Assembly: GCF_000224085.1 (NCBI RefSeq)
Contig: NC_015945.1
Span: forward strand, 3,526,501-3,590,500
Direction of reading: 5' to 3'
Source: Allomuricauda ruestringensis DSM 13258
GTDB taxonomy: Bacteria > Bacteroidota > Bacteroidia > Flavobacteriales > Flavobacteriaceae
Length of the DNA: 64,000 nucleotides
Shown: in pieces, positions 1 to 9,071 of the stretch
Layout: every line of letters starts with the position of its first letter
Position numbering within the stretch: the stretch's first letter is position 1
Translations under genes and position numbers: made by a program
The notes under the pieces: model-generated
What the model saw: only the letters and a program-made list of their open reading frames with translations
Told to the model about the DNA's origin: nothing
Database searches by the model: none

Positions 1-346
1 GCGCGTTGAATTCCCAATTCTCGTTTCCATACGCGCGCATCCACGCCCCTTCGGCATTTTGGTATTCGTATTCAAAACGAACTGCAATCTTATTGTCGGT
101 AAAGGCCCATAGTTCCTTTCGTAGCTTGTAGTTTTTTTCTTTTTGCCACTTCTCCTTCAAAAAGGCGACCACTTCTTCACGCCCGTTGATAAACTGCGAA
201 CGGTTGCGCCATTCGGTGTCCACGGTGTAGGCCATGCTCACCTTTTCGGGGTCTTGGCTGTTCCAGGCATCTTCGGCCAATTGTACCTTTTCCCGTGCGG
301 TTGCCTTGGTAAAGGGAGGCAACGGGTATTTTTTTTCGATTTCCAT
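1..346 (-). CDS. NTF2-like (DUF1348) protein, 3' end beyond window
   Basis: About 115 codons are visible, reading in from an ATG at 346; the C-terminus lies outside the window. The translation carries the block [14 protein letters not shown], then [18 protein letters not shown] and a terminal GNENWEF, which I recognise as the DUF1348 branch of the nuclear transport factor 2-like fold (family length about 150 residues). These are small cytosolic cone-shaped proteins; no reaction is established, so none is assigned. There is no signal peptide. The gene lies downstream of, and on the same strand as, the carboxymuconolactone decarboxylase-type gene, but a terminator-like hairpin and a repeat separate them, so it is probably its own transcript. 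Confidence 0.8.
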   Translation of the reverse strand, partial: MEIEKKYPLPPFTKATAREKVQLAEDAWNSQDPEKVSMAYTVDTEWRNRSQFINGREEVVAFLKEKWQKEKNYKLRKELWAFTDNKIAVRFEYEYQNAEGAWMRAYGNENWEFNA

Positions 347-394
347 ACTTGCGATTTAAAAAAAGAATTTGAATATCCGTAATCAATCATAATG

Positions 395-505
395 CACTGT
401 CACTTCGAGCTTTTCGACTTCGCTCAAGATAAACTTAAGTCGAGAAGTTATTAAACCCAACATCCTAAAAATGAGGTCTCGACTGCGCTCGACCTGACAA
501 CTTTT
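395..505. repeat. REP-like intergenic repeat
   Basis: This stretch contains GTCACTTCGAGCTTTTCGAC and CTCGACTGCGCTCGACCTGACA, short self-complementary words of the kind found again near 2.0-2.3, 25.9 and 39.7-39.9 kb. It is noncoding and can fold into short hairpins. The outer words (GTCA...TGAC) give it the same framing as the other copies. Confidence 0.6.
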
Positions 506-534
506 TGTTTCTATGATTGATTGCGAACAATCAG

Positions 535-572
535 TAAAAAGAAAAAGGCAGGAACATTGAAAGCCCCTGCCC
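535..572 (-). terminator. Rho-independent terminator after the CMD-family gene
   Basis: Read on the minus strand, GGCAGG and CCTGCC (571-566 and 552-547) form a GC stem followed by a run of T (plus-strand A run 542-546, with more A at 536-540). It lies about 50 bases past the stop of the decarboxylase-family gene at 619. Confidence 0.65.
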
Positions 573-618
573 TTGAATTGATTCATTTATTTAACCATTA
601 CGATTTTAGCTTACACAC

Positions 619-1158
619 TTAAACTGTTTCGACTACGGGAAAATCGATATCGGTATTGGCGGTATTGTTGAAATAGTTGGTGAAAACGTTCAAGGCTACG
701 TGTGCCACGATCTCACCCACGGCGCCATCGGAATACCCGGCTGCTTTTACGGTTTCCACATCTTCTGAAGATACGCGTCCGTTTTTATTGATCAAGGTTT
801 TGGCAAATTGAAGTGCTGCCGCGATTTTTGGCTCGGCGTTTACACCTTCTCTTGCAGCTTGCAGGGTATCGGCATCGATCCCTACCAATTTTCCACCGAT
901 AAACGAGTGGGCGGATAAGCAATAGTTACAGGCGTTGGATTCTGCTACGGTCAAAGCCAATAGCTCACCCAATTTTCCGCCCAAAGATCCTTTGCCCAAA
1001 GCTTCGCTAAGGCCCAAATAGCCTTCCAAAACCTCTGGGGAATTTCCCATGGTTTTCATCATGTTGGGTACCATGCCCAATTTACCTTGGATAGCATCAA
1101 ATAGTTCTTTTGATTTTCCGGTGGCCTCCTTTGGATCTAATGCTTGTAAACGTGTCAT
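619..1158 (-). CDS. Carboxymuconolactone decarboxylase / AhpD-like protein
   Basis: A 179-residue alpha-helical protein. The central motif E73...C77-N-Y-C80...H84 matches the CxxC-x3-H redox/proton-relay site of AhpD-like members of the carboxymuconolactone decarboxylase family, typically alkylhydroperoxidase or peroxidase-related proteins in the cytosol. I chose the ATG at 1158 (MTRLQALDPKEA) because it opens directly into the conserved family start; a longer reading from 1254 adds 32 residues that look untranslated. The downstream hairpin at 535-572 probably ends the transcript. The true substrate cannot be told from sequence. Confidence 0.85.
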   Translation of the reverse strand: MTRLQALDPKEATGKSKELFDAIQGKLGMVPNMMKTMGNSPEVLEGYLGLSEALGKGSLGGKLGELLALTVAESNACNYCLSAHSFIGGKLVGIDADTLQAAREGVNAEPKIAAALQFAKTLINKNGRVSSEDVETVKAAGYSDGAVGEIVAHVALNVFTNYFNNTANTDIDFPVVETV

Positions 1159-1351
1159 AATTTTCTTTTTTGAATTCTTAAAAATGATTTCGTCGTTATT
1201 GACACTACAAAGGTGGGGCGATGTGCCTTGCGATAAAATGGACAGATGTCGCAACTCCTTGGATAATTTTCCTTCTTGCGCTATGTTTTCAGAATTTATG
1301 TTGGCTCAAATGGGGTATTCCTCAATTCAAATGAGGCATTCGTCAATTGGT

Positions 1352-1370
1352 TGTGCAAAATTATTGCACA
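1352..1370. promoter_or_regulatory. Palindrome TGTGCAA-n5-TTGCACA in divergent intergenic region
   Basis: A perfect 7-bp inverted repeat with a 5-base spacer, 30 bases before the small gene at 1400 and upstream of the divergent CMD-family gene. It contains TAATTTTG on the minus strand (1363-1356), a full match to the Bacteroidota -7 element TAnnTTTG, and is followed on the plus strand by TAGTTTCG at 1376-1383, a near match. The layout suits an operator over divergent promoters. The regulator is unknown. Confidence 0.4.
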
Positions 1371-1399
1371 TCGTGTAGTTTCGTCATCAAAATAAGACA

Positions 1400-1519
1400 A
1401 TGACTACACTCGAAACTATAAATGCCTTACAGATATTTTGCTTGGTAGCTTTAGGATTTATTATTTACATAGCTGGATGGCTACACGGTGCCCATTGGGG
1501 CAAAAGAAATAAGGTTTAA
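1400..1519 (+). CDS. Small single-span membrane protein, 39 residues
   Basis: ATG at 1400 opens a 39-codon frame ending in TAA. The peptide begins MTTLETINALQ, continues with a hydrophobic stretch (IFCLVALGFIIYIAGWL, about residues 12-28) and ends with a basic tail HGAHWGKRNKV. That is a plausible single transmembrane helix with a cytoplasmic positive C-terminus. Support comes from a start codon 30 bases after the palindrome at 1352-1370 and a near-consensus -7 element just upstream. I do not recognise a family. It could be a chance frame, but the clean hydrophobic/basic pattern argues for a real micro-protein. Confidence 0.45.
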   Translation: MTTLETINALQIFCLVALGFIIYIAGWLHGAHWGKRNKV

Positions 1520-1614
1520 TACAATAGCCGAGCACATATTGGCGTTGAATCCATTCCAAACCAACTTAAACCTACTTAGCCATTTTTTGGAGAGACCCCA
1601 ATATTAAGTGTATT

Positions 1615-1947
1615 TTGGCCTATTTCGGCGACGAGTATTACACTATTAAAATCGACAAGCTACGCACTGGAGAAATACGGTATTTGTGTTGGCACAAGAG
1701 CAATAGCATTTTGGCCGAACCCAACTTGATCCTAAGGAACGGAAAGATAAAACAAGCCCCGAACGGGGAAAGCACGGAATATGTTTTTTTAAGTGAAGAA
1801 CGGATTTTTACCGTGGAACACATTCCCTCTAAATTGGAGGGAGGGGCAAGTTACTTTTTTATCGAGGTCACCGATGAGCATCATAAAAAAAGTACTTGGA
1901 AAATGCAGCCAATGCCCATTCCCAAGTACTTTCGCCACTTAGTTTGA
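1615..1947 (+). CDS. Hypothetical protein, start codon uncertain
   Basis: The frame encodes about 110 residues, starting ...AYFGDEYYTIKIDKL and ending PKYFRHLV, with a beta-rich composition, no signal peptide and no membrane span. There is no ATG between the upstream in-frame stop (TAA at 1567-1569) and the body of the frame; the best starts are TTG at 1615 or a non-standard codon slightly upstream. It may therefore be an intact gene using TTG or the remnant of a longer gene that lost its 5' end. I do not recognise the family. A dense repeat region follows directly. Confidence 0.45.
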   Translation: MAYFGDEYYTIKIDKLRTGEIRYLCWHKSNSILAEPNLILRNGKIKQAPNGESTEYVFLSEERIFTVEHIPSKLEGGASYFFIEVTDEHHKKSTWKMQPMPIPKYFRHLV

Positions 1948-1984
1948 CCCGTAATGTATTTTAATGCTATTATGGTTAAAAGCC

Positions 1985-2330
1985 GCCAATGTCATTCTGA
2001 TGGAGCAGAGCGACTGAAGAATCCCCTTTCTCAAGTCCCATGCATATAGTGGGCAGGTGTGCCCAAACTTTTTGCCGATGAAGAGATTCTTCGTTTCACT
2101 CAGAATGACACAGGTTGTGAGACCCCGGAACCAGTTCAGGGTGACTAGGTTTTTCAACCTCCCGTTGGGCGGTTCAAAAATGACAAGGTTGACTTGAAAG
2201 AACCGTAAACACGGGGACACCTTTGCCCATTGCGTCATTTCGAGCGAGCGAAGCGACGGGAAATCTCCCATGGACTTACAAGTGTCATCCCGTGCTTGAC
2301 ACGGAATCCAGTGCCGTTTGTCACATCGGC
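1985..2330. repeat. Cluster of REP-like repeats in a 550-base gene-free gap
   Basis: The gap between the hypothetical gene and uvrA holds several text-like repeat units in both orientations: GTCATTCTGATGGAGCAGAG near 1990, TTCACTCAGAATGACACAGG near 2095, GTCATTTCGAGCGAGCGAAG near 2235 and GTCATCCCGTGCTTGACACG near 2284. All start or end with GTCAT/ATGAC and contain a short palindrome. This is the signature of dispersed repeats common in intergenic DNA of Bacteroidota. Open frames across it are translations of repeats, not genes. Confidence 0.7.
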
Positions 2331-2476
2331 TCATTTCGGCTTCTTTCAATGACCGCCGCTCAGCGACCGAAACCAAATCGTCATTACAGAAATGACTGTT
2401 TCTAAACTCAAAAATAAACCAATCAATTAACAAAAACGAAAACAAAAGACCACTTCCTTTTTACATCCCAAATCGC

Positions 2477-2484
2477 TACATTTG
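2477..2484 (+). promoter_or_regulatory. -7 promoter element TACATTTG upstream of uvrA
   Basis: A perfect match to TAnnTTTG, the Bacteroidota primary sigma -7 element, 16 bases before the uvrA ATG. It would give a very short leader. A clear -33 TTTG partner is not visible. No SOS-type box was recognised. Confidence 0.45.
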
Positions 2485-2500
2485 AGGTTTGCTATGATTT

Positions 2501-5362
2501 ATGATCAATTACGAAGAACATATTGAGGTTAAGGGCGCAAGGGTCCATAACCTCAAAAATATAGATGTCACCATTCCGCGCGAAAAGCTTGTTGTAATTA
2601 CAGGACTTTCGGGCAGTGGGAAATCCTCTTTAGCCTTCGATACCATTTATGCCGAGGGGCAACGTAGGTACATTGAAACCTTTTCGGCCTACGCCAGACA
2701 GTTTTTGGGTGGATTGGAACGACCCGATGTGGATAAAATTGATGGACTCTCCCCCGTAATCGCCATTGAACAGAAAACCACTTCAAAATCTCCCCGCTCT
2801 ACAGTGGGCACCATTACCGAGGTGTACGACTTCCTACGCTTGCTCTTTGCCCGCGCAGGAGATGCCTACAGTTACAACACGGGCGAAAAAATGGTAAGCT
2901 ACAGCGATGAACAGATCAAAGATTTGATTATTGAAACCTACCTCGGCAAAAAAATAAATGTGTTGGCACCGGTAATCAAATCCAGAAAAGGACATTACCG
3001 CGAACTTTTTGAACAGATTGCAAAGCAAGGCTTTGTAAAAGTCAGGGTTGATGGTGAAATCACCGACATTACCAAAGGGATGAAGGTGGACCGATACAAA
3101 ACCCACGATATTGAGATTGTAATAGACCGCTTGAAGGTTGGCGATAGCGACGATTTTCATAAACGGTTGAGTGAAACCATCAATACCGCTATGTACAGCG
3201 GAGACAATGTGCTCATGGTTTTGGAAGAGGGCGAAACAGTGCCGCGTTACTTCAGTAGAGATTTGATGTGTCCATCATCCGGTATCTCCTACCCCACTCC
3301 AGAACCCAATACGTTTTCCTTTAACTCCCCCAAAGGAATGTGCCCTGAATGCAGTGGATTGGGCCATGTATTCCAAGTGAACGAGGATAAAATAATCCCG
3401 AACAAAAAAGTATCCATCAAGTCAGGAGGCCTTACCCCTTTGGGCGAATACAAAAAATCGTGGGCCTTTAAGCAACTGGAAACCATTGCGCAACGCTACA
3501 ATTTTGACCTTACGGATGCAATAGAAAAGATACCCGAGGAGGCCATAAACGTTATTTTGAACGGTGGCAAGGAAAGTTTTGAGGTGGATTCCAAAAGTTT
3601 GGGGGTAAAAAGGCAGTACAAAATTGATTACGAAGGTATTTCCAATTTTATCAAAACCCAATACGAAGAAGCCAATTCCACTTCGATAAAACGATGGGCC
3701 AAAGATTATATGGACAAAGTGGAATGTCCAAGTTGTAATGGTTCGCGTTTGCGAAAAGAATCCCTCTATTTTAAAATTGATGGTAAGAACATTGCCGAAT
3801 TGGCAGAGATGGATATTGCCGAACTTGCCAATTTCTTTACACATTTGGAAGATACGCTGGAGGGCAACCAAAAAAAGATTGCGGAAGAAATTATAAAGGA
3901 AATCAAGTCCCGTATTGGTTTCTTACTGGATGTTGGGCTGGATTACCTCTCGTTGAACCGAAGCTCCAAATCCTTGTCCGGTGGTGAAGCCCAACGCATT
4001 CGATTGGCCACACAAATAGGTTCGCAATTGGTGGGTGTACTTTACATTTTGGATGAACCTAGTATTGGTCTGCATCAGCGGGACAACGAACGTTTGATTC
4101 AATCCTTGGAGGCACTACGCGATATTGGCAATTCCGTTATTGTGGTGGAACACGACCGGGATATGATCGAAAGTGCCGACCATGTTATCGATATTGGTCC
4201 AAAAGCAGGTAAACACGGCGGGGAAATCATTTCCGAAGGAAGTCCAAAAGAATTGATTGACCACCATACGATAACCGCACAATACATTACGGGCGAGCTT
4301 GAAATTCCTGTGCCCGAAAAACGACGCAAAGGAACCGGTAAAAAAATTGTGCTTTCGGGCTGTACAGGGAATAACCTTAAAAATGTGACGGTTGATTTCC
4401 CTTTGGGTAAACTTATTGGGGTTACCGGAGTTTCAGGAAGTGGCAAATCCACTTTGGTCAACGAAACCCTCTACCCTATTATGAACGCCCATTATTTTAA
4501 TGGGGTAAAAAAACCGATGCCGTATAAAAAAATTACGGGTTTACAGCATATTGACAAGGTTATCGACATCAACCAATCGCCTATTGGACGTACTCCACGC
4601 TCCAATCCAGCGACATATACAGGTGTTTTTAGCGAAATACGTTCCCTATTCTCCAAAACTACCGAAGCTACCATCCGAGGGTACAAACCCGGTCGCTTTA
4701 GTTTTAATGTGGCTGGAGGGCGTTGCGAAACCTGTCAAGGAGGAGGTCTCAAAGTGATTGAAATGAACTTTTTGCCCGATGTTTATGTAGAATGTGAGAC
4801 CTGTAATGGCAAAAGATTCAATCGTGAGACTTTGGAAATAAGATACAAGGGGAAGTCCATTGCAGATGTTTTGGAGATGACCATCAACGAAGCTGTAGAT
4901 TTCTTTGAAAATATTCCAAAAATTCATCGTAAACTTAAGACAATAAAAGATGTAGGCTTGGGTTATATATCATTGGGACAACAGTCCACTACCCTATCCG
5001 GCGGTGAAGCCCAAAGGGTAAAGTTGGCCACGGAGCTTTCCAAAAGAGATACTGGAAACACCTTTTACATCCTCGACGAACCAACCACAGGCCTCCACTT
5101 TGAAGATATTCGGGTACTTATGGAAGTGCTTGAACGTTTGGTGGACAAAGGCAACACCATTTTGGTAATAGAGCACAATATGGACGTAATTAAAATGATG
5201 GACCATATTATAGATATTGGTTACGAAGGTGGAAGAGGTGGCGGTACAGTTGTTGCATCAGGAACCCCGGAAGAGGTGGCTAAGGACAAGAAAAGCTATA
5301 CGGCCAAATTTTTGAGGAAAGAATTAGATAATACAAAGCAAAAAATTAAACGCGCGGTTTAA
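2501..5362 (+). CDS. uvrA: UvrABC excision nuclease subunit A
   Basis: The protein has 953 residues, the usual UvrA length. It is a cytosolic ATPase that finds bulky DNA lesions and loads UvrB in nucleotide excision repair. Two ABC halves are clear: Walker [10 protein letters not shown] near residue 35 and GVSGSGKST near 645, signatures [12 protein letters not shown] and [12 protein letters not shown], and Walker [11 protein letters not shown] and [10 protein letters not shown]. The C-terminal zinc module is complete (CETCQGGG...CETCNGKR). In the N-terminal module the first pair reads CPSS rather than CxxC, while the second (CPEC) is kept. The LOG-family gene follows after 14 bases and is probably co-transcribed. 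Confidence 0.97.
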   Translation: MINYEEHIEVKGARVHNLKNIDVTIPREKLVVITGLSGSGKSSLAFDTIYAEGQRRYIETFSAYARQFLGGLERPDVDKIDGLSPVIAIEQKTTSKSPRSTVGTITEVYDFLRLLFARAGDAYSYNTGEKMVSYSDEQIKDLIIETYLGKKINVLAPVIKSRKGHYRELFEQIAKQGFVKVRVDGEITDITKGMKVDRYKTHDIEIVIDRLKVGDSDDFHKRLSETINTAMYSGDNVLMVLEEGETVPRYFSRDLMCPSSGISYPTPEPNTFSFNSPKGMCPECSGLGHVFQVNEDKIIPNKKVSIKSGGLTPLGEYKKSWAFKQLETIAQRYNFDLTDAIEKIPEEAINVILNGGKESFEVDSKSLGVKRQYKIDYEGISNFIKTQYEEANSTSIKRWAKDYMDKVECPSCNGSRLRKESLYFKIDGKNIAELAEMDIAELANFFTHLEDTLEGNQKKIAEEIIKEIKSRIGFLLDVGLDYLSLNRSSKSLSGGEAQRIRLATQIGSQLVGVLYILDEPSIGLHQRDNERLIQSLEALRDIGNSVIVVEHDRDMIESADHVIDIGPKAGKHGGEIISEGSPKELIDHHTITAQYITGELEIPVPEKRRKGTGKKIVLSGCTGNNLKNVTVDFPLGKLIGVTGVSGSGKSTLVNETLYPIMNAHYFNGVKKPMPYKKITGLQHIDKVIDINQSPIGRTPRSNPATYTGVFSEIRSLFSKTTEATIRGYKPGRFSFNVAGGRCETCQGGGLKVIEMNFLPDVYVECETCNGKRFNRETLEIRYKGKSIADVLEMTINEAVDFFENIPKIHRKLKTIKDVGLGYISLGQQSTTLSGGEAQRVKLATELSKRDTGNTFYILDEPTTGLHFEDIRVLMEVLERLVDKGNTILVIEHNMDVIKMMDHIIDIGYEGGRGGGTVVASGTPEEVAKDKKSYTAKFLRKELDNTKQKIKRAV

Positions 5363-5376
5363 AACACTAGACAATT

Positions 5377-6069
5377 ATGCAGATGCGAAAAGAACAACAT
5401 TCCAAAGGATGGAATGAGATTAAGACAAACGATTCATGGGCCATTTTCAAGATTATGGGTGAGTTTGTCAATGGATTTGAAAAGATGAGCGTAATAGGCC
5501 CATGTGTATCCATTTTTGGGTCCGCAAGGGTTCGGGAAGGCCATCCTTATTACGATTTGGCAGTGAAAATCTCCAAAAAAATTGCCGAGGCCGGTTATGG
5601 GGTCATTACTGGTGGTGGACCGGGAATTATGGAAGCAGGTAACAAAGGAGCCAACCTAGCTGGAGGAACATCGGTAGGTTTGAACATAGAACTTCCGTTT
5701 GAACAGCACGACAATCCTTACATTGACGATGACAAAAGCCTTGATTTTGACTACTTCTTTGTTAGAAAAGTAATGTTTGTAAAATATTCCCAAGGCTTTG
5801 TGGTAATGCCTGGAGGTTTTGGTACGTTGGATGAATTCTTTGAAGCACTCACGCTTATTCAAACACACAAAATACATACATTCCCAATTATACTTGTTGG
5901 CACGGAGTTCTGGAAAGGACTTATGGATTGGATCAAAAATACCCTGGTCGAGGCTGGTAACATTAGCGCAAAAGACCTGGATTTAATCAAATTAGTGGAT
6001 ACTGAGGATGAAGTCGTCGAAATTATAGATGCCTTTTACAAGGGCAGAACCCTTAGTCCAAACTTTTAA
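5377..6069 (+). CDS. LOG-family (TIGR00730) nucleotide-processing protein
   Basis: 230 residues with the Rossmann-like signature of the LOG / lysine-decarboxylase-like family: ITGGGPGIMEAGNKGA near residue 75 and the diagnostic PGGFGTLDEFFE near 150. Characterised members cleave nucleoside 5'-monophosphates to release a free base and ribose 5-phosphate (cytokinin-activating LOG type). The bacterial role is often undefined, and old annotations as lysine decarboxylase are misleading. ATG choices at 5377 and 5383 are both possible. It follows uvrA closely and its 3' end overlaps the possible ATG start of the next gene by 41 bases. Confidence 0.9.
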   Translation: MQMRKEQHSKGWNEIKTNDSWAIFKIMGEFVNGFEKMSVIGPCVSIFGSARVREGHPYYDLAVKISKKIAEAGYGVITGGGPGIMEAGNKGANLAGGTSVGLNIELPFEQHDNPYIDDDKSLDFDYFFVRKVMFVKYSQGFVVMPGGFGTLDEFFEALTLIQTHKIHTFPIILVGTEFWKGLMDWIKNTLVEAGNISAKDLDLIKLVDTEDEVVEIIDAFYKGRTLSPNF

Positions 6070-8914
6070 TTTTGCTGCATTGATCAACCATCGAGTATTA
6101 CTTAGTATTTCGCTGCTTATTATAATGGTGTGTCCCAAACTTTGGGGACAGCACAAAAATGAGATAGTGGCCACCCTCGATGGACCCACCAACCAAATAC
6201 GGATTCGGCAACATTTTACCTATGTCAACCAATCGAACAAAGGATTATCCACCTTGTATTTCAACGATTGGAACCATGCATATTCCAACAAAAACACGGC
6301 ACTGGCCAAGCGGTTTGCAGAAGAATTCAACCGAAGTCTTCATTTGGCAAAAGACAGGGAAAGAGGCAAAACCACCATTAAAACCATTGTAGATGACAAC
6401 TATGCTGGTTTGGATTGGAAAAGAAAGGGAAATACAGATATCATTTCCGTCACCTTGAATGAAATACTTAAGCCCGGAGAATCCATTCAGTTGTTTTTTA
6501 CCTACACCATTAAATTGCCCAGTGCCAAGTTTACGGGTTACGGGCGCACCGATAACCTTGGGTATAACTTACAGGATTGGTACTTGACCCCAGCTGTTTT
6601 TGATGGTGACTGGAAATTGTACAACAACATAAACCTTGATGACCTCTATACGGACATTACGGAGACCCGAATTAATTTTACCTTCCCGGAGCGGTTGTTC
6701 CTGGCATCAAACTACCGAATGTCCAGTATTTCAAATTTTCCGGGAGGACAGCATGTGCAACTTATTGGCGACAAAAGAAAAAACTGTGAAATCATTCTCA
6801 CCATTGATGAAAGGTTCACCAAGCACGTTACGGATTACCTCACCATCACTACGGATATTGAATCGAACAAGTACGAGGAAATATCCCAAGGAATATCCAT
6901 TATAAAAATTGCACAATTTCTTCATGAAAACCTAGGGGGGTACCCTCATGATAATCTTTTAGTGAGTGAATTCGATTATAATAGATCTCCGCTGTACGGA
7001 ATCAGTCAGCTCCCATCTTTTATAAGGCCATACGAAGAGCAGTTTCAATTTGAGATGAAGTTTTTGAAAACGGCCATTCGCAATTATTTAAAGGAGTCTT
7101 TATACCTAGATCCACGAAAGGAACGATGGGTGAACGATGCCATTGGATACTATCTGATGATTAAATATGTGGAAGAGCATTACCCCGACCAAAAGCTGAT
7201 CGGTAAGCTTTCCAAAATCTGGGGATTAAAAAACTTTCATTTGGCACAAATGGATTTTAACGAGCAGTACTCCCTGTTCAGCATGCTCTCTGCACGTAAA
7301 AACATCGACCAAGCACTAACAACTTCCAACGATTCCCTGATCAAGTTCAACCAAAAAATTGCCAATGGGTACAAAGCTGGTCTCGGCATGTCCTATCTGT
7401 CCGCTTATTTGGGTGAAAAGAAAATAGACAGTACGGTTCTGGATTTCTTCAAGAATTATAAACAAAAACAGTTTGTATCGGCCGCTGATTTTAGAAAAAC
7501 CATCGAAAAATATGCGGACAAGGAAGTGGATTGGTTTTTTGAAGAATATGTGGCCACTGACAAAAAGATTGATTTCAAAATCAAGAAAGTAGAAAAAACC
7601 GAGGATTCCATCACCTTTGTACTTAAGAATAAACAGGGAACCAAAGTGCCCATATCGGTTTTTGGACTCGAAAATGATTCCGTGGTATCCCAATATTGGT
7701 TTTCGGACATAGATACCACCGAGAGTTTCACCATTCCCCGAAAGAGTGAAGATCGTTTGGTATTGAACTACGATCAAAAAATCCCCGAGTTCAATCAACG
7801 TGATAACTGGAAGACTTTGAACGGTTGGCTATCGAGCAATAAAAAATTAAAGTTCCAATTCTTTAAAGACACCGAGGACCCCTATTACAATCAGGTGTTT
7901 TATGTCCCCATAGCAAACTTTAACCTATACGATGGTATAACACCTGGATTAAGGCTCTACAACAAAACCTTTCTGGAAAGGCAATTCCAGTACGATATAT
8001 CGCCCACTTATTCCTTTTTGGAGCGCACCCTCGTGGGGAAAGTTGGTTTTAGGTACCGTAAGTATCATAAAAAAACCGGGCTGTACGTTACCAATTATTC
8101 GTTTTCAGCATCAACCTCCCACTTTCAGGAAAATTCAAGATTTACCACAATCACACCTGCAGTTAGTTTTGGCTGGCGTCCCAACGACCTACTCTCCAAC
8201 CGTAGACAAAGCTTGCTGTTTAGGTATAGAAGCGTGTTTAGGACCATAGATGAAAGTCTGGTAGGTGAATTGGATACTGACCCCGACTACGGCGTAATGA
8301 ATGTTAGGTTTACCGATGTGGACAACAATATCCTGAATTATTCATCTTGGTCGGTAGATGCCCAACATTCCAGCGAGTTTACCAAACTTGCCTTTGAACT
8401 GGAATATAGAAAATTGTTTCAGAGCAACAGACAATTGAACTTGCGCTTTTATGCAGGCAAATTTTTACGCAACAAGACAGCGTCGGACTTTTTTAGTTTT
8501 GCCTTGGACAGACCAACGGATTACATGTTCGACCTTGCTTATTTGGGTAGGTCCGAGAGTTCTGGCTTGTACAGTCAGCAAATTATTATTGCCGAGGGCG
8601 GGTTTAAATCAAAACTCGAAAACCCTTTTGCAAACGATTGGATTGCTACGACCAACGCAAGCACCAATATCTGGCGATGGGTAGAAGCCTACGGTGACCT
8701 TGGCTTTATTAAAAATAAAGGTGACGATACCCGTTTTGTTTACGACTCCGGTATCCGCTTGAATTTGGTAACGGACTATTTTGAACTCTACTTTCCCATG
8801 TATTCCAACAGAGGTTGGGAAATTGGCCAAGACGATTACGGACAACGTATTCGTTTTGTGGTTACCATAAGTCCAAGAACCTTGATTGGGTTGTTTACAA
8901 GAAAGTGGTTTTAA
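6029..8914 (+). CDS. M1-peptidase-like protein fused to an outer-membrane beta-barrel
   Basis: About 961 residues from the ATG at 6029, or 944 from a TTG at 6080 that sits just after the stop of the preceding gene and opens directly into a signal peptide (LSISLLIIMVCPKLWGQ). The N-terminal half has the architecture of M1 aminopeptidases, but neither a GxMEN exopeptidase motif nor a HExxH zinc site is present; the region matching the glutamate helix reads RWVNDAIGYYLM. The C-terminal half (after about residue 600) is alternating, aromatic-rich strand sequence ending RKWF, typical of an outer-membrane barrel terminus. I infer a surface protein with a dead peptidase-like periplasmic domain. Substrate or partner is unknown. 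Confidence 0.75.
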   Translation: MPFTRAEPLVQTFNFAALINHRVLLSISLLIIMVCPKLWGQHKNEIVATLDGPTNQIRIRQHFTYVNQSNKGLSTLYFNDWNHAYSNKNTALAKRFAEEFNRSLHLAKDRERGKTTIKTIVDDNYAGLDWKRKGNTDIISVTLNEILKPGESIQLFFTYTIKLPSAKFTGYGRTDNLGYNLQDWYLTPAVFDGDWKLYNNINLDDLYTDITETRINFTFPERLFLASNYRMSSISNFPGGQHVQLIGDKRKNCEIILTIDERFTKHVTDYLTITTDIESNKYEEISQGISIIKIAQFLHENLGGYPHDNLLVSEFDYNRSPLYGISQLPSFIRPYEEQFQFEMKFLKTAIRNYLKESLYLDPRKERWVNDAIGYYLMIKYVEEHYPDQKLIGKLSKIWGLKNFHLAQMDFNEQYSLFSMLSARKNIDQALTTSNDSLIKFNQKIANGYKAGLGMSYLSAYLGEKKIDSTVLDFFKNYKQKQFVSAADFRKTIEKYADKEVDWFFEEYVATDKKIDFKIKKVEKTEDSITFVLKNKQGTKVPISVFGLENDSVVSQYWFSDIDTTESFTIPRKSEDRLVLNYDQKIPEFNQRDNWKTLNGWLSSNKKLKFQFFKDTEDPYYNQVFYVPIANFNLYDGITPGLRLYNKTFLERQFQYDISPTYSFLERTLVGKVGFRYRKYHKKTGLYVTNYSFSASTSHFQENSRFTTITPAVSFGWRPNDLLSNRRQSLLFRYRSVFRTIDESLVGELDTDPDYGVMNVRFTDVDNNILNYSSWSVDAQHSSEFTKLAFELEYRKLFQSNRQLNLRFYAGKFLRNKTASDFFSFALDRPTDYMFDLAYLGRSESSGLYSQQIIIAEGGFKSKLENPFANDWIATTNASTNIWRWVEAYGDLGFIKNKGDDTRFVYDSGIRLNLVTDYFELYFPMYSNRGWEIGQDDYGQRIRFVVTISPRTLIGLFTRKWF

Positions 8915-9021
8915 TTATCAAATTGACAACCAAAAGCTTTTTTTACATTAGTCAAATGATAAATACATAATATACCAAGTGTATTTTTGAATTATTTATA
9001 TTTTATTAACGAAGTTCTGCA

Positions 9022-9052
9022 TTGCAATTTTGAAGGATTTTTAGTAATTTCG
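9022..9052 (+). promoter_or_regulatory. Putative promoter of the fused E1 gene
   Basis: TTG at 9022-9024 and TAATTTCG at 9045-9052 (one mismatch to TAnnTTTG) are separated by 20 bases, the expected -33/-7 spacing, and lie 20 bases before the ATG at 9072. The 157-base gap before it is AT-rich and otherwise empty. Confidence 0.35.
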
Positions 9053-9071
9053 CAGAAATCTTCAACAATTC

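Noticed and set aside
1939..2445. Minus-strand open frame of 168 codons
   Set aside because: It runs through REP-like repeats; the translation is repeat-derived words such as CVILSETKNLF, with no domain, start signal or neighbour support.
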